Of a stretch of 64,000 nt of DNA, positions 24,331 through 32,717 are shown piece after piece (position 1 is the stretch's first letter; each line of letters starts with the position of its first letter). The notes under the pieces are model-generated. The model was not told where the DNA came from. It saw only the letters and a program-made list of their open reading frames with translations, and ran no database searches. The translations under genes were made by a program, and so were the position numbers. Source of the stretch: Actinoplanes regularis (GTDB lineage Bacteria > Actinomycetota > Actinomycetes > Mycobacteriales > Micromonosporaceae); contig NZ_FZNR01000010.1 of assembly GCF_900188005.1 (NCBI RefSeq), positions 124,001-188,000 of the forward strand, in the 5' to 3' direction.

Positions 24331-24822
24331 TCAGGCCGGCGGGCCGGCGATCAGCAGCGCCGACACCGCCAGCCACCCGATGTGCCACGCCTGGTCCAGC
24401 TCGAACAGCGCTGTCCCCGGCCCGCTGCTCGCCGGCCCGGACGGCCGCACCACCCGTACGTGATCGAGATAGCCGCCGCGCCCCAGCAGCCGGCCGAGCC
24501 GGATCAGCGGCGTCCGCAGGTCCGCGACGAAGTGGGTGACCGCGTTGACCGTGATGCCGGCCACCAGCCACCCCGTCTGGAACGGTAGCCGCAGCCACCA
24601 GCCCGCGGCGAGCAGGAAGACGCTGGTCGTCAGCGTCCAGGACGCCACGTGTTTCGCGCAGTGCCAGAGCGCCACCGACCGGTCGCAGCCGGCGTTGTCC
24701 AGACCTTTGCCGTGCGCCTGCCCATCGGTCTGCACCCAGTGGTCCCCGATGTAGTGCCCGGCCAGCATCACCCCGAACGCCACCGCCGCGGTGGCCGCCC
24801 TGACCAGATCCTCTTGCTGCAT
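24331..24822 (-). CDS. DUF3307-like polytopic membrane protein
   Basis: 163 residues, four hydrophobic segments. Conserved polar residues inside helices, HYIGDHWVQTDGQ, ALWHCAKHVASW, NAVTHFVADLRTP and DQAWHIGWL, match the H-x3-D pattern of DUF3307-type membrane proteins, often encoded on actinomycete plasmids and integrative elements and in mobile-gene neighbourhoods. Function unknown; buried His/Asp residues suggest metal binding or transport. ATG 24820-24822 fits the usual family N-terminus; a GTG at 25011 would add 63 residues that also have plausible coding character. It ends 23 bp downstream of the AraC gene start region on the same strand, so is not obviously co-transcribed with it. Confidence 0.68.
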   Translation of the reverse strand: MQQEDLVRAATAAVAFGVMLAGHYIGDHWVQTDGQAHGKGLDNAGCDRSVALWHCAKHVASWTLTTSVFLLAAGWWLRLPFQTGWLVAGITVNAVTHFVADLRTPLIRLGRLLGRGGYLDHVRVVRPSGPASSGPGTALFELDQAWHIGWLAVSALLIAGPPA

Positions 24823-25169
24823 TCCGCGGTCCACCTTCGCCGTGAGCGCCGTGTGCCTCCAGTGCAGCATCACCAGCGCCGCGGAAAGGGTGAACGTGTC
24901 CGCGCACACGCCGTCACGTCCGTCACGCTTCGTCCCGGCGCGCCCGCGCAGCAGCAGGAACACGGCGGTCAGCAGTACCAGGGGGTCAGCTGCGGCCACG
25001 GCAGCACCCACGTCGAACGGGTGATCACTTTCGGGCTACCGCCCGCCGAGGACCACACGCCGCCGAGATCGGACCGGGCGTTCCGGCCGGCCCGGGCAGC
25101 AGCGGGCCTACGAGACCGAGGTCGAACGGCACCGCCACGAGGACGGGACGGGCAGGCCGTTCACCCGCT
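24823..25169. other. Gap between the DUF3307-like gene and the arabinoside operon terminator
   Basis: About 350 bp. The right portion shows no coding signal. The left portion (24823-25011) continues the DUF3307-like frame with a hydrophobic segment DPLVLLTAVFLLLRG and could be either its real N-terminus or the end of a lost upstream gene. No promoter word stands out. Confidence 0.4.
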
Positions 25170-25205
25170 GCCCTGTTCCCGCCTCGGCAAAGGCGGGAAC
25201 AGGGC
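25170..25205. terminator. Strong terminator hairpin after GH127
   Basis: A perfect 15-bp inverted repeat (arms containing CCTGTTCCCGCCT and AGGCGGGAACAGG) with a six-base loop CGGCAA at 25185-25190. It lies 70 bp beyond the GH127 stop on the minus strand and has no U-tract, as is usual in actinomycetes. Confidence 0.85.
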
Positions 25206-25275
25206 CGGTGAGCCTGGCACCCGCGGACTGGATCAGCCGGCGGCGGGATACCGGATTGTCGATCCGGTCTGATGG

Positions 25276-27195
25276 TCATCTTTCGGACGACAGGGGCATC
25301 CAGACGCGCATGGTGGACGGACCGCGGCGGGCCCAGCGGTGGTACGGGCGCAGCGGGATCCTCATCGGGGGGCCGGCGTCCGCCGCGGCCGCCAGCGGCT
25401 GGTAGGGCCAGTCGTGCGGGGTGAAGTCGACGCTCCGGAAGGCGGCGACGACACTGCCGTCGCGATCGACCGGCTCGGCGTTCGGGTCCAGGCGCAGGGC
25501 GTCGAAGTCCACGCCGCGGGGCACGTCGACCGACTCCAGGCAGTAGACGACCGGGCCGCGGACGAGAGCGGCCTGACCTCGTACGGAATCGATCCGATCG
25601 TCGGCCGCGACGAATCGTGGGCGGACCGGAAGCTCGAGCACCAGCGCCTCCCCCGCCGTGAAACGGCGCCGGGTCTGCACGAGACCCCGGGTGATCGCGA
25701 GACCGTCCAGGGTGGCGCCGGCGGCCCAGTCCGGCACCCGCAGCGAGAGCGTCCACGGCGTGTCCGGAGTGGTGGTGATCCGGATCGTGATCCGGCCGTC
25801 GGCCGGGTACTGGGTCTCGATCTCCAGGCCGATCTCCCGCCCGTCGGGCAGCGTCGTGGCGATGCCGGCCGGGGTGTACTGGTGGATCTGCACGCCGTCG
25901 TCGTCGGCGGTGGCGACGTAGGCGGCGAGGCTCGCGAAGGTGCGGGCCAGGTTGGTCGGGCAGCAGGAGACCTCGAACCAGGAGGCGCGCAGGGTGGACG
26001 CCGCGCGCGGGACCTGGGTGTCGGCGGACGGTTCGGCGCCGAGAACCCGCTGGTGCAGGGTGTTGGCGTAGAAGAAGCGGGTGCCGTCGTCGGCCGGCGA
26101 CGTGGCGATGACGTTGAACAGGACCCGTTCGATCAGGTCGGCGTAGCGCGGGTCGCCCTGGGCCAGCAGCAGCCGCCAGGCCAGCATGATCGAGCCGACG
26201 CCGGCGCAGGTCTCCGAGTACGCGCGGTCCGGCGGCAGCACGAAGTCGTCGCCGAACGCCTCGTCCTGATGCCGGGACCCGATGCCGCCGGTGATGTAGG
26301 TGCGCCGGGCGACGGCGTGCCGCCACTGCCGGGCGACCGCGCCGAGCAGTTCGGTGTCGCCGGTCTCGACCGCGACGTCGACGGCGCCCGCGGCCAGGTA
26401 GACCGCCCGGACCGCGTGCCCGCGCAGCGAGCCGGCCTCGCGGACCGGCACGTCGTCCTGGAAGTAGCCGCGGCCGAACTCGATGTCGGCGAGCGTCCGG
26501 TGCCCGCGCCGCTGGATGAAGAGCCGGGCCTGCTCCAGATAGCGGCGGTTGCCGGTGACCCGGTAGAGCTCGGCGAGCGCCGGCTCGATCTCGGCGTGCC
26601 CGCAGACCGAGACGATCCCGCCCGGGCCGAAGACGTCGCAGACGTGGTCGGCGGCGCGCACCGCCGCGGCGACGAGTTCGTCCTCGCCGAACGTGCGCGC
26701 CGCGGCCACCCCGGCTTGGATGAGGTGGCCGTAGGAGTAGAGCTCGTGGCCCCATTCCAGGTCGCTGTAGCGGGGTTGCTGACCGGGCCGCCCGAAGTTG
26801 GTGTTCAGGTAGCCGTCGGGCTGCTGGGCGACGATGACCCGGGCGACGATCGCCCGGTGTCGGCGGGCCAGCTCGGGGTCGCGGGTGCGGCCGTACTCCC
26901 AGGCCAGCGCCTCGAGGAACTTGTAGACCTCGGTGTCGGAGAACTCCCGGCCGCGGCGTTGCTCCGGCGGCGCGGAGAAGTTGCCCAGCCAGCCGGCCTT
27001 CTCCAGCCAGTACTCGATGTGGGCGAAGGATTTCGCCCGGTTGGTCTGCTGGCGCTGCCGCCAGAAGCCGTCGCGGAGGGTCACCTCGCGCAGGCCCAGC
27101 GGTCGCAGCCGGCTGTTTCCGGGCGCGGCCGGGGTGCCGCCGCGCTCGATCCAGGTCGGGGAGGTCGCGGTGGTCGGTACGTCTTCGATTGTCAC
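25276..27195 (-). CDS. GH127 beta-L-arabinofuranosidase (DUF1680)
   Basis: 639 residues, no signal peptide, so intracellular. The N-terminal two-thirds is an (alpha/alpha)6 barrel with AYSETCAGVGSI, where Glu328 and Cys330 match the acid/base Glu and zinc Cys of characterised GH127 enzymes, and WFEVSCCPTN with Cys411-Cys412, matching the catalytic Cys nucleophile and its zinc-binding neighbour. Beta-sandwich domains follow. The enzyme removes terminal beta-L-arabinofuranose. Its start is 7 nt after the permease stop, and the gene is the last of a transport operon facing a LacI regulator, so it probably digests imported arabino-oligosaccharides inside the cell. Confidence 0.92.
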   Translation of the reverse strand: MTIEDVPTTATSPTWIERGGTPAAPGNSRLRPLGLREVTLRDGFWRQRQQTNRAKSFAHIEYWLEKAGWLGNFSAPPEQRRGREFSDTEVYKFLEALAWEYGRTRDPELARRHRAIVARVIVAQQPDGYLNTNFGRPGQQPRYSDLEWGHELYSYGHLIQAGVAAARTFGEDELVAAAVRAADHVCDVFGPGGIVSVCGHAEIEPALAELYRVTGNRRYLEQARLFIQRRGHRTLADIEFGRGYFQDDVPVREAGSLRGHAVRAVYLAAGAVDVAVETGDTELLGAVARQWRHAVARRTYITGGIGSRHQDEAFGDDFVLPPDRAYSETCAGVGSIMLAWRLLLAQGDPRYADLIERVLFNVIATSPADDGTRFFYANTLHQRVLGAEPSADTQVPRAASTLRASWFEVSCCPTNLARTFASLAAYVATADDDGVQIHQYTPAGIATTLPDGREIGLEIETQYPADGRITIRITTTPDTPWTLSLRVPDWAAGATLDGLAITRGLVQTRRRFTAGEALVLELPVRPRFVAADDRIDSVRGQAALVRGPVVYCLESVDVPRGVDFDALRLDPNAEPVDRDGSVVAAFRSVDFTPHDWPYQPLAAAADAGPPMRIPLRPYHRWARRGPSTMRVWMPLSSER

Positions 27196-27202
27196 GTGAG
27201 GA

Positions 27203-28009
27203 TCAGCCCTTGAGTGCGCCGGACATGAAGCCGCGGACGTAGTGCCGCTGCAGTGCGAGGAACAGGACGATGCAGGGAAGCGCGAGCACGACCACGCCGG
27301 CTTCGGTGGCGCCGTAGTCGACGATCCCCATCACCTGCTGGCGCATGTTCGCCACGGCCAGTGGGAGGGGCAGCTTGGTGGAGTCGCTGATCAGGACCAG
27401 CGGGGTGATGAAGTCGTTCCAGGCGGCCAGGAACGCGAAGAGGCCGACCGTGATCAGGCCCGGCTTCACCGCCGGGACCAGGACGTGCCACAGGGTGCGG
27501 AAGGTTCCGGCGCCGTCGACCTGGGCGGACTCGGCGAGATCCTTCGGCACCGCCTCGAACGAGATACGCATCAGGAACGTGGCGAACGGCAGCTGGAACA
27601 TGGTGAGCACCAGCGAGAGGCCGATCAGCGAGTTCTGCAGGCCGATCTGGTTGAGCAGCACGTAGAGCGGGATCAGCAGGGTCGCATAGGGCACCATCAG
27701 GATCGCGAGGGTGACCAGGAACAGCACGTTCTTGCCGGGGAACGTGAAGTTCGCGAACGCGTACCCGCCGAGCAGCGACACCGCGAGGGTGAACGCCACG
27801 GTCATCAGCGACACCGCCGCCGAGTTCAGCAGGTACTGCCCGATCCCGGCCTGGTAGTGGGCGAGCGTCGTGTAGTTGCCGAAGCCCCAGCCGTCGATCT
27901 GCCTGGTGCCGGCCTGCGGGCTGACCGAGGCGACCGACGCCCAGGCCAGGGGAAAGAGAAAGAGGAGAGCGAGACCGCCGGTCAAGACGAATTTGGGCGT
28001 ACGCAACAT
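27203..28009 (-). CDS. Carbohydrate ABC permease, MalG type
   Basis: 268 residues with six hydrophobic helices and the EAA loop EAVPKDLAESAQVDGAG (residues about 155-172), in which the conserved EAAxxDGAG pattern is recognisable. Such permeases pair with a MalF-type partner and an extracytoplasmic binding protein, and use a shared MsiK-like ATPase encoded elsewhere. The ATG overlaps the previous permease's stop (TGATG) and has a strong AAGGAGA ribosome site. The operon lacks its own ATPase, as is normal for actinomycete sugar transporters. Confidence 0.92.
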   Translation of the reverse strand: MLRTPKFVLTGGLALLFLFPLAWASVASVSPQAGTRQIDGWGFGNYTTLAHYQAGIGQYLLNSAAVSLMTVAFTLAVSLLGGYAFANFTFPGKNVLFLVTLAILMVPYATLLIPLYVLLNQIGLQNSLIGLSLVLTMFQLPFATFLMRISFEAVPKDLAESAQVDGAGTFRTLWHVLVPAVKPGLITVGLFAFLAAWNDFITPLVLISDSTKLPLPLAVANMRQQVMGIVDYGATEAGVVVLALPCIVLFLALQRHYVRGFMSGALKG

Positions 28010-28908
28010 CAGCTCTCCTTCCCGCGCAGGCCACGGAACTGGGCGATGTTGAGGACCAGCAGTCCGAACAGCACCAGGATCGACAGCGCGGCGGCGCGGC
28101 CCAGGTTGTTCTGGCCCTGGAACGCCATGTTGTAGATCAGCTGGACGATGGTGATCGTGCTGTTGTCCGGGCCGCCCTTGGTGAGGATGTAGAACTGGTC
28201 GAAGGCGAGCAGCGAGCCGGTGACGCAGAGGATCGTGCACAGCGCCAGTGACGAGCGGATCAGCGGCACGGTGACGTGCCAGAACGTCTGGAAGCGGCCG
28301 GCGCCGTCGAGACGGGCCGCCTCGTAGATCTCACCCGGGATGCCCTGCAGCCCGACGAGCAGCAGGAGCATGTAGAAGCCGGAGTACCGCCAGACGATCA
28401 GGGCGACCGTCGACCAGAGCGCCGAACTCGGGGTGCCGAGGAACGACACCTCGCCGAACGGGCTGCTCTGCGGCGAGTAGAGCGCGTAGAACAGCAGCGA
28501 CGCCGAGGCGAGGCCGAGGGCGGACGGGACGAGGAACGACGTACGCAGGAATCCGGTCCAGCGGTTGGACTCCTGGACGAGCAGAGCCAGGCCGAGCGCG
28601 AGCCCGAGCAGGATCACGGTCGTGACCAGCGTGTACTTGACCGTGAACCCGACGGCCGGCCAGAACAGCCGGTCGTCGAGGACGTCGGAGAAGTTCTCCG
28701 GAACGTTGACGCCGCGGTAGCCGGCGAACAGCCCCCAGTCGGAGACCGACATCCGCGCCACGATCCCGATCGGGATGACGAAGAAGATCAGCACGAACAC
28801 CGCCGTCGGAGCGGCGTACGCCCAGCCATTTCCTCGCTTCCGGCCTCGCCGTGGGGTGGCCGACCTCCGCGAAGTCGTCGCCTCGGCCCGGCTCTGCACC
28901 GTCGTCAC
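28009..28908 (-). CDS. Carbohydrate ABC permease, MalF type
   Basis: 299 residues with a basic cytoplasmic N-terminus (SRRSATPRRGRKRGN) and six transmembrane helices beginning WAYAAPTAVFVLIFFVIPIG. The EAA loop reads EIYEAARLDGAGRFQ, an excellent match. GTG 28906-28908 overlaps the stop of the binding-protein gene by four bases (GTGA), indicating translational coupling. Together with the MalG-type partner it should form the membrane channel for an arabinose-containing oligosaccharide. Confidence 0.92.
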   Translation of the reverse strand: MTTVQSRAEATTSRRSATPRRGRKRGNGWAYAAPTAVFVLIFFVIPIGIVARMSVSDWGLFAGYRGVNVPENFSDVLDDRLFWPAVGFTVKYTLVTTVILLGLALGLALLVQESNRWTGFLRTSFLVPSALGLASASLLFYALYSPQSSPFGEVSFLGTPSSALWSTVALIVWRYSGFYMLLLLVGLQGIPGEIYEAARLDGAGRFQTFWHVTVPLIRSSLALCTILCVTGSLLAFDQFYILTKGGPDNSTITIVQLIYNMAFQGQNNLGRAAALSILVLFGLLVLNIAQFRGLRGKES

Positions 28909-30203
28909 TGGCCGAGCACCTGCGTCAGGGCCTGGTTGTCCTTCTCGAGGGCGCCGGCGTCGCCGTACACCTGGTCGCGCAGCATGGTGACCCACGGGCT
29001 GCCGGGGGCGTTGTAGGCCTGCTGGAAGTTGACCGACACCGGCGTCTTGCTGGCCGGGTCCGCCGCCACCTTGTTGATGGTGACCATCCGCGGGTCCTTG
29101 GCGGCGTACTGGTTGTCGGCGAAGTCGGTGCGCGACACGCTGCTGTTGTTCGCGGCGAGCACGTCGACCTGGGCCTTGTCGGACATCAACCAGGTCAGGA
29201 AGTTCCAGGCCTGCTGGGTCTTCTTGGAGTCCTTGGAGATGCCGACACCGTCCCCGCCGACGAAGGTGGAGCCGCCACCGCTGACACCGGGGATCGCGGT
29301 GACACCGACGTCGACCGTCTTGGACGCGGTGGAGAGCAGCGTCGCCGGGTACGGCATCACGCCGATCTTGCCCTCCTGGAACGCCGCGACCCAGGTGGCG
29401 CCGGTCTCGTCCTTGGCGCCGGGTGCGATCGCGCCGGCCGCCTGCAAGTCCCGCCAGGTGCTGTAGACCTTCTGCGCGGCGGGGCCGTTGAGCAGCGACT
29501 TGGTGCCCTCGGGGTTCATCACCTCCTCGCCCGAGGCCCAGACCATCGGGAACCAGGTGAAGACGTTGCAGCCACCGCAGTTGCCACCGAAATACGTGCC
29601 GTGGACGTCTTTGGAGTTCAGCTTCTGCACGGCCAGCGCCTGCTGCTTGAACTCGTCGAGCGTGGTCGGGCCCTTCTCCGGGTCGAGGCCGGCCTCCTTG
29701 TAGAGCTTCTTGTTCCAGAAGATCACCGAGAGGTCGAGCACGAACGGCATCACGTACTTCTTGCCCTCGAACGTGCCGGCCTGCAGGTGACCTCTATTGA
29801 TCTTGTCCGCGTACGGCAGCTTGGCGATGCTGTCGGTCAGGTCGGAGAAGAGCCCGGCCTTCGTCCAGTTCGGCACGTAGACGATGTCGGCGGCGAACAG
29901 GTCGGGCAGCTGGCCGCTGCCGGCCGCGGCGCCGACCTTGGCCACGTAGTCGTCGTTCGGGACAATGGTCAGCGCGACCTGGTTCTTGTGCGACTTGTTG
30001 TACGCGTCGACGAGCGCCTTCGCCTGCAGCTCCAGCGGCGCCCTGGTCCACAGGGTCAGCGCGGCGCCGTCGTCGACGCCGTCGACGCCCGCCGCGGTCG
30101 GTGCTTCGGTCTTGCCGTCGTCGCCACCGCAGGCGGCCATCGCCACCGCCAGCCCGATCGCGGCGACACCGGCGACAACCCGCCGGACTATCCGGGTACG
30201 CAA
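28905..30203 (-). CDS. Sugar-binding lipoprotein of the arabinoside ABC transporter
   Basis: 432 residues. A short signal peptide ends in a lipobox VAMAAC with Cys25 as lipid anchor, followed by GGDDGKTEAPT. The mature part is a cluster-B extracellular solute-binding protein: LTLWTRAPLELQAKALVDAY near the start, PDLFAADIVYVPNW, VMPFVLDLSVIFWNKKLY and a C-terminal WNFLTWLMSD. The start is TTG 30201-30203 because GGGAGG stands five bases ahead; the frame upstream of it is just promoter region. It is the first gene of the operon. Confidence 0.92.
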   Translation of the reverse strand: MRTRIVRRVVAGVAAIGLAVAMAACGGDDGKTEAPTAAGVDGVDDGAALTLWTRAPLELQAKALVDAYNKSHKNQVALTIVPNDDYVAKVGAAAGSGQLPDLFAADIVYVPNWTKAGLFSDLTDSIAKLPYADKINRGHLQAGTFEGKKYVMPFVLDLSVIFWNKKLYKEAGLDPEKGPTTLDEFKQQALAVQKLNSKDVHGTYFGGNCGGCNVFTWFPMVWASGEEVMNPEGTKSLLNGPAAQKVYSTWRDLQAAGAIAPGAKDETGATWVAAFQEGKIGVMPYPATLLSTASKTVDVGVTAIPGVSGGGSTFVGGDGVGISKDSKKTQQAWNFLTWLMSDKAQVDVLAANNSSVSRTDFADNQYAAKDPRMVTINKVAADPASKTPVSVNFQQAYNAPGSPWVTMLRDQVYGDAGALEKDNQALTQVLGQ

Positions 30204-30326
30204 AACAGCCTCCCAGTCAGGAGTTTTCGGGGTTTTCGGTACTGGTATGTTTCGGTTAGCCTCCCTCTCGAGGAGGGCGGCGGTGAACAGCGAAGATTGC
30301 ATTGGGCGAATGGCTCGCCGGCCTGC

Positions 30327-30340
30327 CGAAAACGTTTTCG
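30327..30340. promoter_or_regulatory. LacI-type operator of the arabinoside operon
   Basis: CGAAAACGTTTTCG is a perfect 14-bp palindrome with the central CG characteristic of LacI/GalR operators. It stands in the 162-bp gap between the binding-protein start (30203) and the LacI start (30366), 26 bp before the latter. Two related half-sites (TTTTCGG) at about 30223-30240 lie near the operon's own promoter. Confidence 0.82.
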
Positions 30341-30365
30341 TGAACGTAATACGGAGGAAAAACTG

Positions 30366-31403
30366 TTGTCAAGAGCTTCGATGGAGCCGGAGACGCCGCA
30401 GAGCGCCGGCCGGGTCGTCACCCTGCGCGACGTGGCGAAACTGGCCGGAGTGTCGATCGCGACCGCGTCGAAGGCGCTCAACAATCAGCCGCAGGTCCGC
30501 GCGGAGACGCGCGCCCGGGTCATCCGGGCGGCCGAGCAGCTGTCGTTCTCCCCCAACACCCTCGCCCAGGGGCTGATCACGCAACGTAGCGGAACGGTCG
30601 GCCTGCTCACGTCCGACCTGGAGGGTCGCTTCTCCATCCCGATCCTGATGGGCGCCGAGGACGCCTTCGGGTCGGACCAGACCTCGGTCTTCCTCTGCGA
30701 CGCGCGCGGCGACACCGTCCGGGAGAAGCACCACCTGCGGGCCCTGCTGTCGCGCCGGGTCGACGGGCTGATCGTGGTGGGCGCCCGGCCGGACGCGCGG
30801 CCCTCGCTCGGGCGAGAGCTGCCGGTGCCGGTGATCTACGCCTACTCCCCCTCGGACGACCCCGCCGACCTCTCGCTGGTGACCGACAACGTGGGTGGCG
30901 GGCGGCTCGCCGTCGACCATCTGATCCGGCACGGGCGGCAGCGGATCGCGCACATCACCGGCGACGCGACCTACGGCGCGGCCCAGGACCGGGCCCGGGG
31001 CGCCCTGGAGCGGCTCGCCGAGGAGGGGCTCGAGCTCGCCGGCGAGCAGGTGTGGTTCGGGTCGTGGTCGGAGGCGTGGGGCCGGGGCGCGACCCGGATG
31101 GTCCTGCAGCGCACCCCCGACGTCGACGCGATCTTCGCCGGCTCGGACGAGATCGCGCGCGGGGTTCTCGACGCGCTCCACCAGGAGGATCTGGACGTGC
31201 CGGGGCAGGTCGCCGTGATCGGCTTCGACAACTGGAAGGTCCTGGCGGCCAACGCCCGGCCGCCGCTGTCGACCGTCGACATGAACCTGGAGCAGCTGGG
31301 GCGGCTCGCCGCGCAGCGGCTCTTCGCGGCGATCGACGGGAAGCCGAAGGGCGGGGTGGAGACGGTCGGCTGCCGCCTGGTGATCCGCGAGTCCTCCTCG
31401 TGA
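30366..31403 (+). CDS. LacI family regulator of the arabinoside operon
   Basis: 345 residues from TTG 30366 (GGAGG 8 nt ahead at 30353-30357); ATG 30381 is an alternative start and would give 340. HTH: VTLRDVAKLAGVSIATASKALNN, hinge helix SFSPNTLAQGL. The effector domain is a periplasmic-binding-protein-like fold ending VIGFDNWKVLAANARPPLSTVDMN and a dimerisation tail. The gene diverges from the ABC/GH127 operon over a perfect palindrome, so it almost certainly represses that operon and is released by an arabinose-derived sugar. This last detail is inference. Confidence 0.92.
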   Translation: MSRASMEPETPQSAGRVVTLRDVAKLAGVSIATASKALNNQPQVRAETRARVIRAAEQLSFSPNTLAQGLITQRSGTVGLLTSDLEGRFSIPILMGAEDAFGSDQTSVFLCDARGDTVREKHHLRALLSRRVDGLIVVGARPDARPSLGRELPVPVIYAYSPSDDPADLSLVTDNVGGGRLAVDHLIRHGRQRIAHITGDATYGAAQDRARGALERLAEEGLELAGEQVWFGSWSEAWGRGATRMVLQRTPDVDAIFAGSDEIARGVLDALHQEDLDVPGQVAVIGFDNWKVLAANARPPLSTVDMNLEQLGRLAAQRLFAAIDGKPKGGVETVGCRLVIRESSS

Positions 31404-31412
31404 GGACTTCCT

Positions 31413-31835
31413 TCATCGGCTGACGGTTCGGCTGGTTCCCAGCTTCGCATCAACGGTCTCGATGCGACCGTGGCAACCGGCCGCCCGCCGATCGCGAGCG
31501 GCCGGCCCCATCCGCGCTACCGGATCCCGCCCGACGCCGGGTGCGTCGTGGTCCGGGTTCATCGACCTCCCGGTACGGACGGAATACCCAGCATCCTTGG
31601 CCGGCTCCTCCACGATGCACCGGAACCACCGGCGGAACTCGTCCTCGCCGTCCCGCTCATCGGGAACACTCCGCCGCCGGTGCACCGAGGCGGCCGGATA
31701 CGGTTCGGCCAACTCCACGATGCAGAAGATCTCGTGCCCGCTCGAGTCTGAGCGACGTGCGCGGCCAACCTGGTCGCGCCCGGTGGCTCGGCACCGGCGA
31801 CATGCTGGGCTCTTCCATGGATCCGCCCGGTACAA
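31413..31835 (-). other. Possible gene fragment in the gap after the LacI gene
   Basis: This 460-bp gap (31404-31865) has one minus-strand frame with coding-like third positions between about 31413 and 31750. It would read EIFCIVELAEPYPAASVHRR and DEFRRWFRCIVEEPAKDAGY. No family is recognised and there is no good start: the first start, TTG 31833-31835, is followed by about 28 codons with poor actinomycete codon use. It may be the 3' part of a decayed gene or a chance frame. Nothing else was found in this gap. Confidence 0.25.
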
Positions 31836-31865
31836 GCCACCGCCGAATCCGGCGGGCCCGGCCGA

Positions 31866-32663
31866 TCAGGGCACTCGGGCGACCACGACCCAGCACATCG
31901 CGTCGGCGACGCTCGTGACGGTCTCCGGAGCGGGCCGCCACTCGACGCTGGAGACCAGGCCCGGCTCTATCGGCTCCAGCCCGTCGACGAACCGGGCCAC
32001 CTCGTCGCGGGACCGGGCACGGTAGACCCCGTGGGCGCCGCCGTCGATCAGCTCCTGCGCCCTCACCCGCACCTCTTCGGGCAGGGTGTCGAACGTGCCG
32101 TGCACGACCACCAGGTAGCTGCCCGGCGCGAGCGCGGCGACCAGGGCGCGGACCGCGTCGTACGCACGCTGATCGTCGTCGACCAGGTGCAGGATGCTGC
32201 CCAGCACCACCGCCACCGGCCGGCTGAAATCGATCACCGCGCGCAACTGCTCGTCCGCGAGCAGCTCATCGATGGCAAGCAGGTCACCGTCGACGAACTC
32301 GGTGACGCCCTGAGGCGTGCTGAGCATCAGCCCCCGGTGCTGAACGCCGACGAGCGGATCGTTGTCGACGTAGACGATCCGGGCGTCGGGGGCGATCTCC
32401 TGCGCCACCTCGTGCACGTTCGGCGACAGCGGCCGGCCGGCGCCGATGTCGAGGACCTGCCGGATGCCGTGCTCGGCGACCAGATGGCGCACGGTCCGCA
32501 GCACCGCCGAGCGGGCCTCCCGCGCGGCCGCCACGATGTTCGGCATGATGCTGACGATGGTGGCGGTCGACTCCCGCTCCGCCGAGTAATGATCCTTGCC
32601 ACCGAGCCACTGGTTGAAACGGCGCGAGGTGTTCAGGCCACTGATATCGGGTTCCGGCGTCAC
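31866..32663 (-). CDS. SAM-dependent methyltransferase (PF04672/DUF574 type)
   Basis: 265 residues beginning TPEPDISGLNTSRRFNQWLGGKDHYSAER (in parts: TSRRFNQWL, GGKDHYSAER), the invariant opening of the actinobacterial methyltransferase family PF04672. The SAM-binding loop VLDIGAGRPLSPNVHEVA and acid strand VYVDNDPLV follow, then VVLGSILHLV. Genes of this group are very numerous in Streptomyces and relatives and their substrates are mostly unknown. GTG 32661-32663 was chosen by the family N-terminus; GTG 32672 is possible. It diverges from the propeller gene at 32718 with 54 bp between. Confidence 0.9.
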   Translation of the reverse strand: MTPEPDISGLNTSRRFNQWLGGKDHYSAERESTATIVSIMPNIVAAAREARSAVLRTVRHLVAEHGIRQVLDIGAGRPLSPNVHEVAQEIAPDARIVYVDNDPLVGVQHRGLMLSTPQGVTEFVDGDLLAIDELLADEQLRAVIDFSRPVAVVLGSILHLVDDDQRAYDAVRALVAALAPGSYLVVVHGTFDTLPEEVRVRAQELIDGGAHGVYRARSRDEVARFVDGLEPIEPGLVSSVEWRPAPETVTSVADAMCWVVVARVP

Positions 32664-32717
32664 GCCGCACACTGTAGTCACTACCGGTGCCGCCGCGCGT
32701 GCCCCATATTGATTCGC

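Noticed and set aside
28276..29016. 246-codon plus frame antisense to the permease and binding-protein genes
   Set aside because: The minus-strand genes have clear EAA loops and lipobox; the antisense product is Glu/Arg/Gln-rich shadow sequence.
31470..31751. 93-codon plus-strand frame after the LacI gene
   Set aside because: Pro/Arg-rich with no start context; the opposite-strand frame has better codon character but is also unproven.
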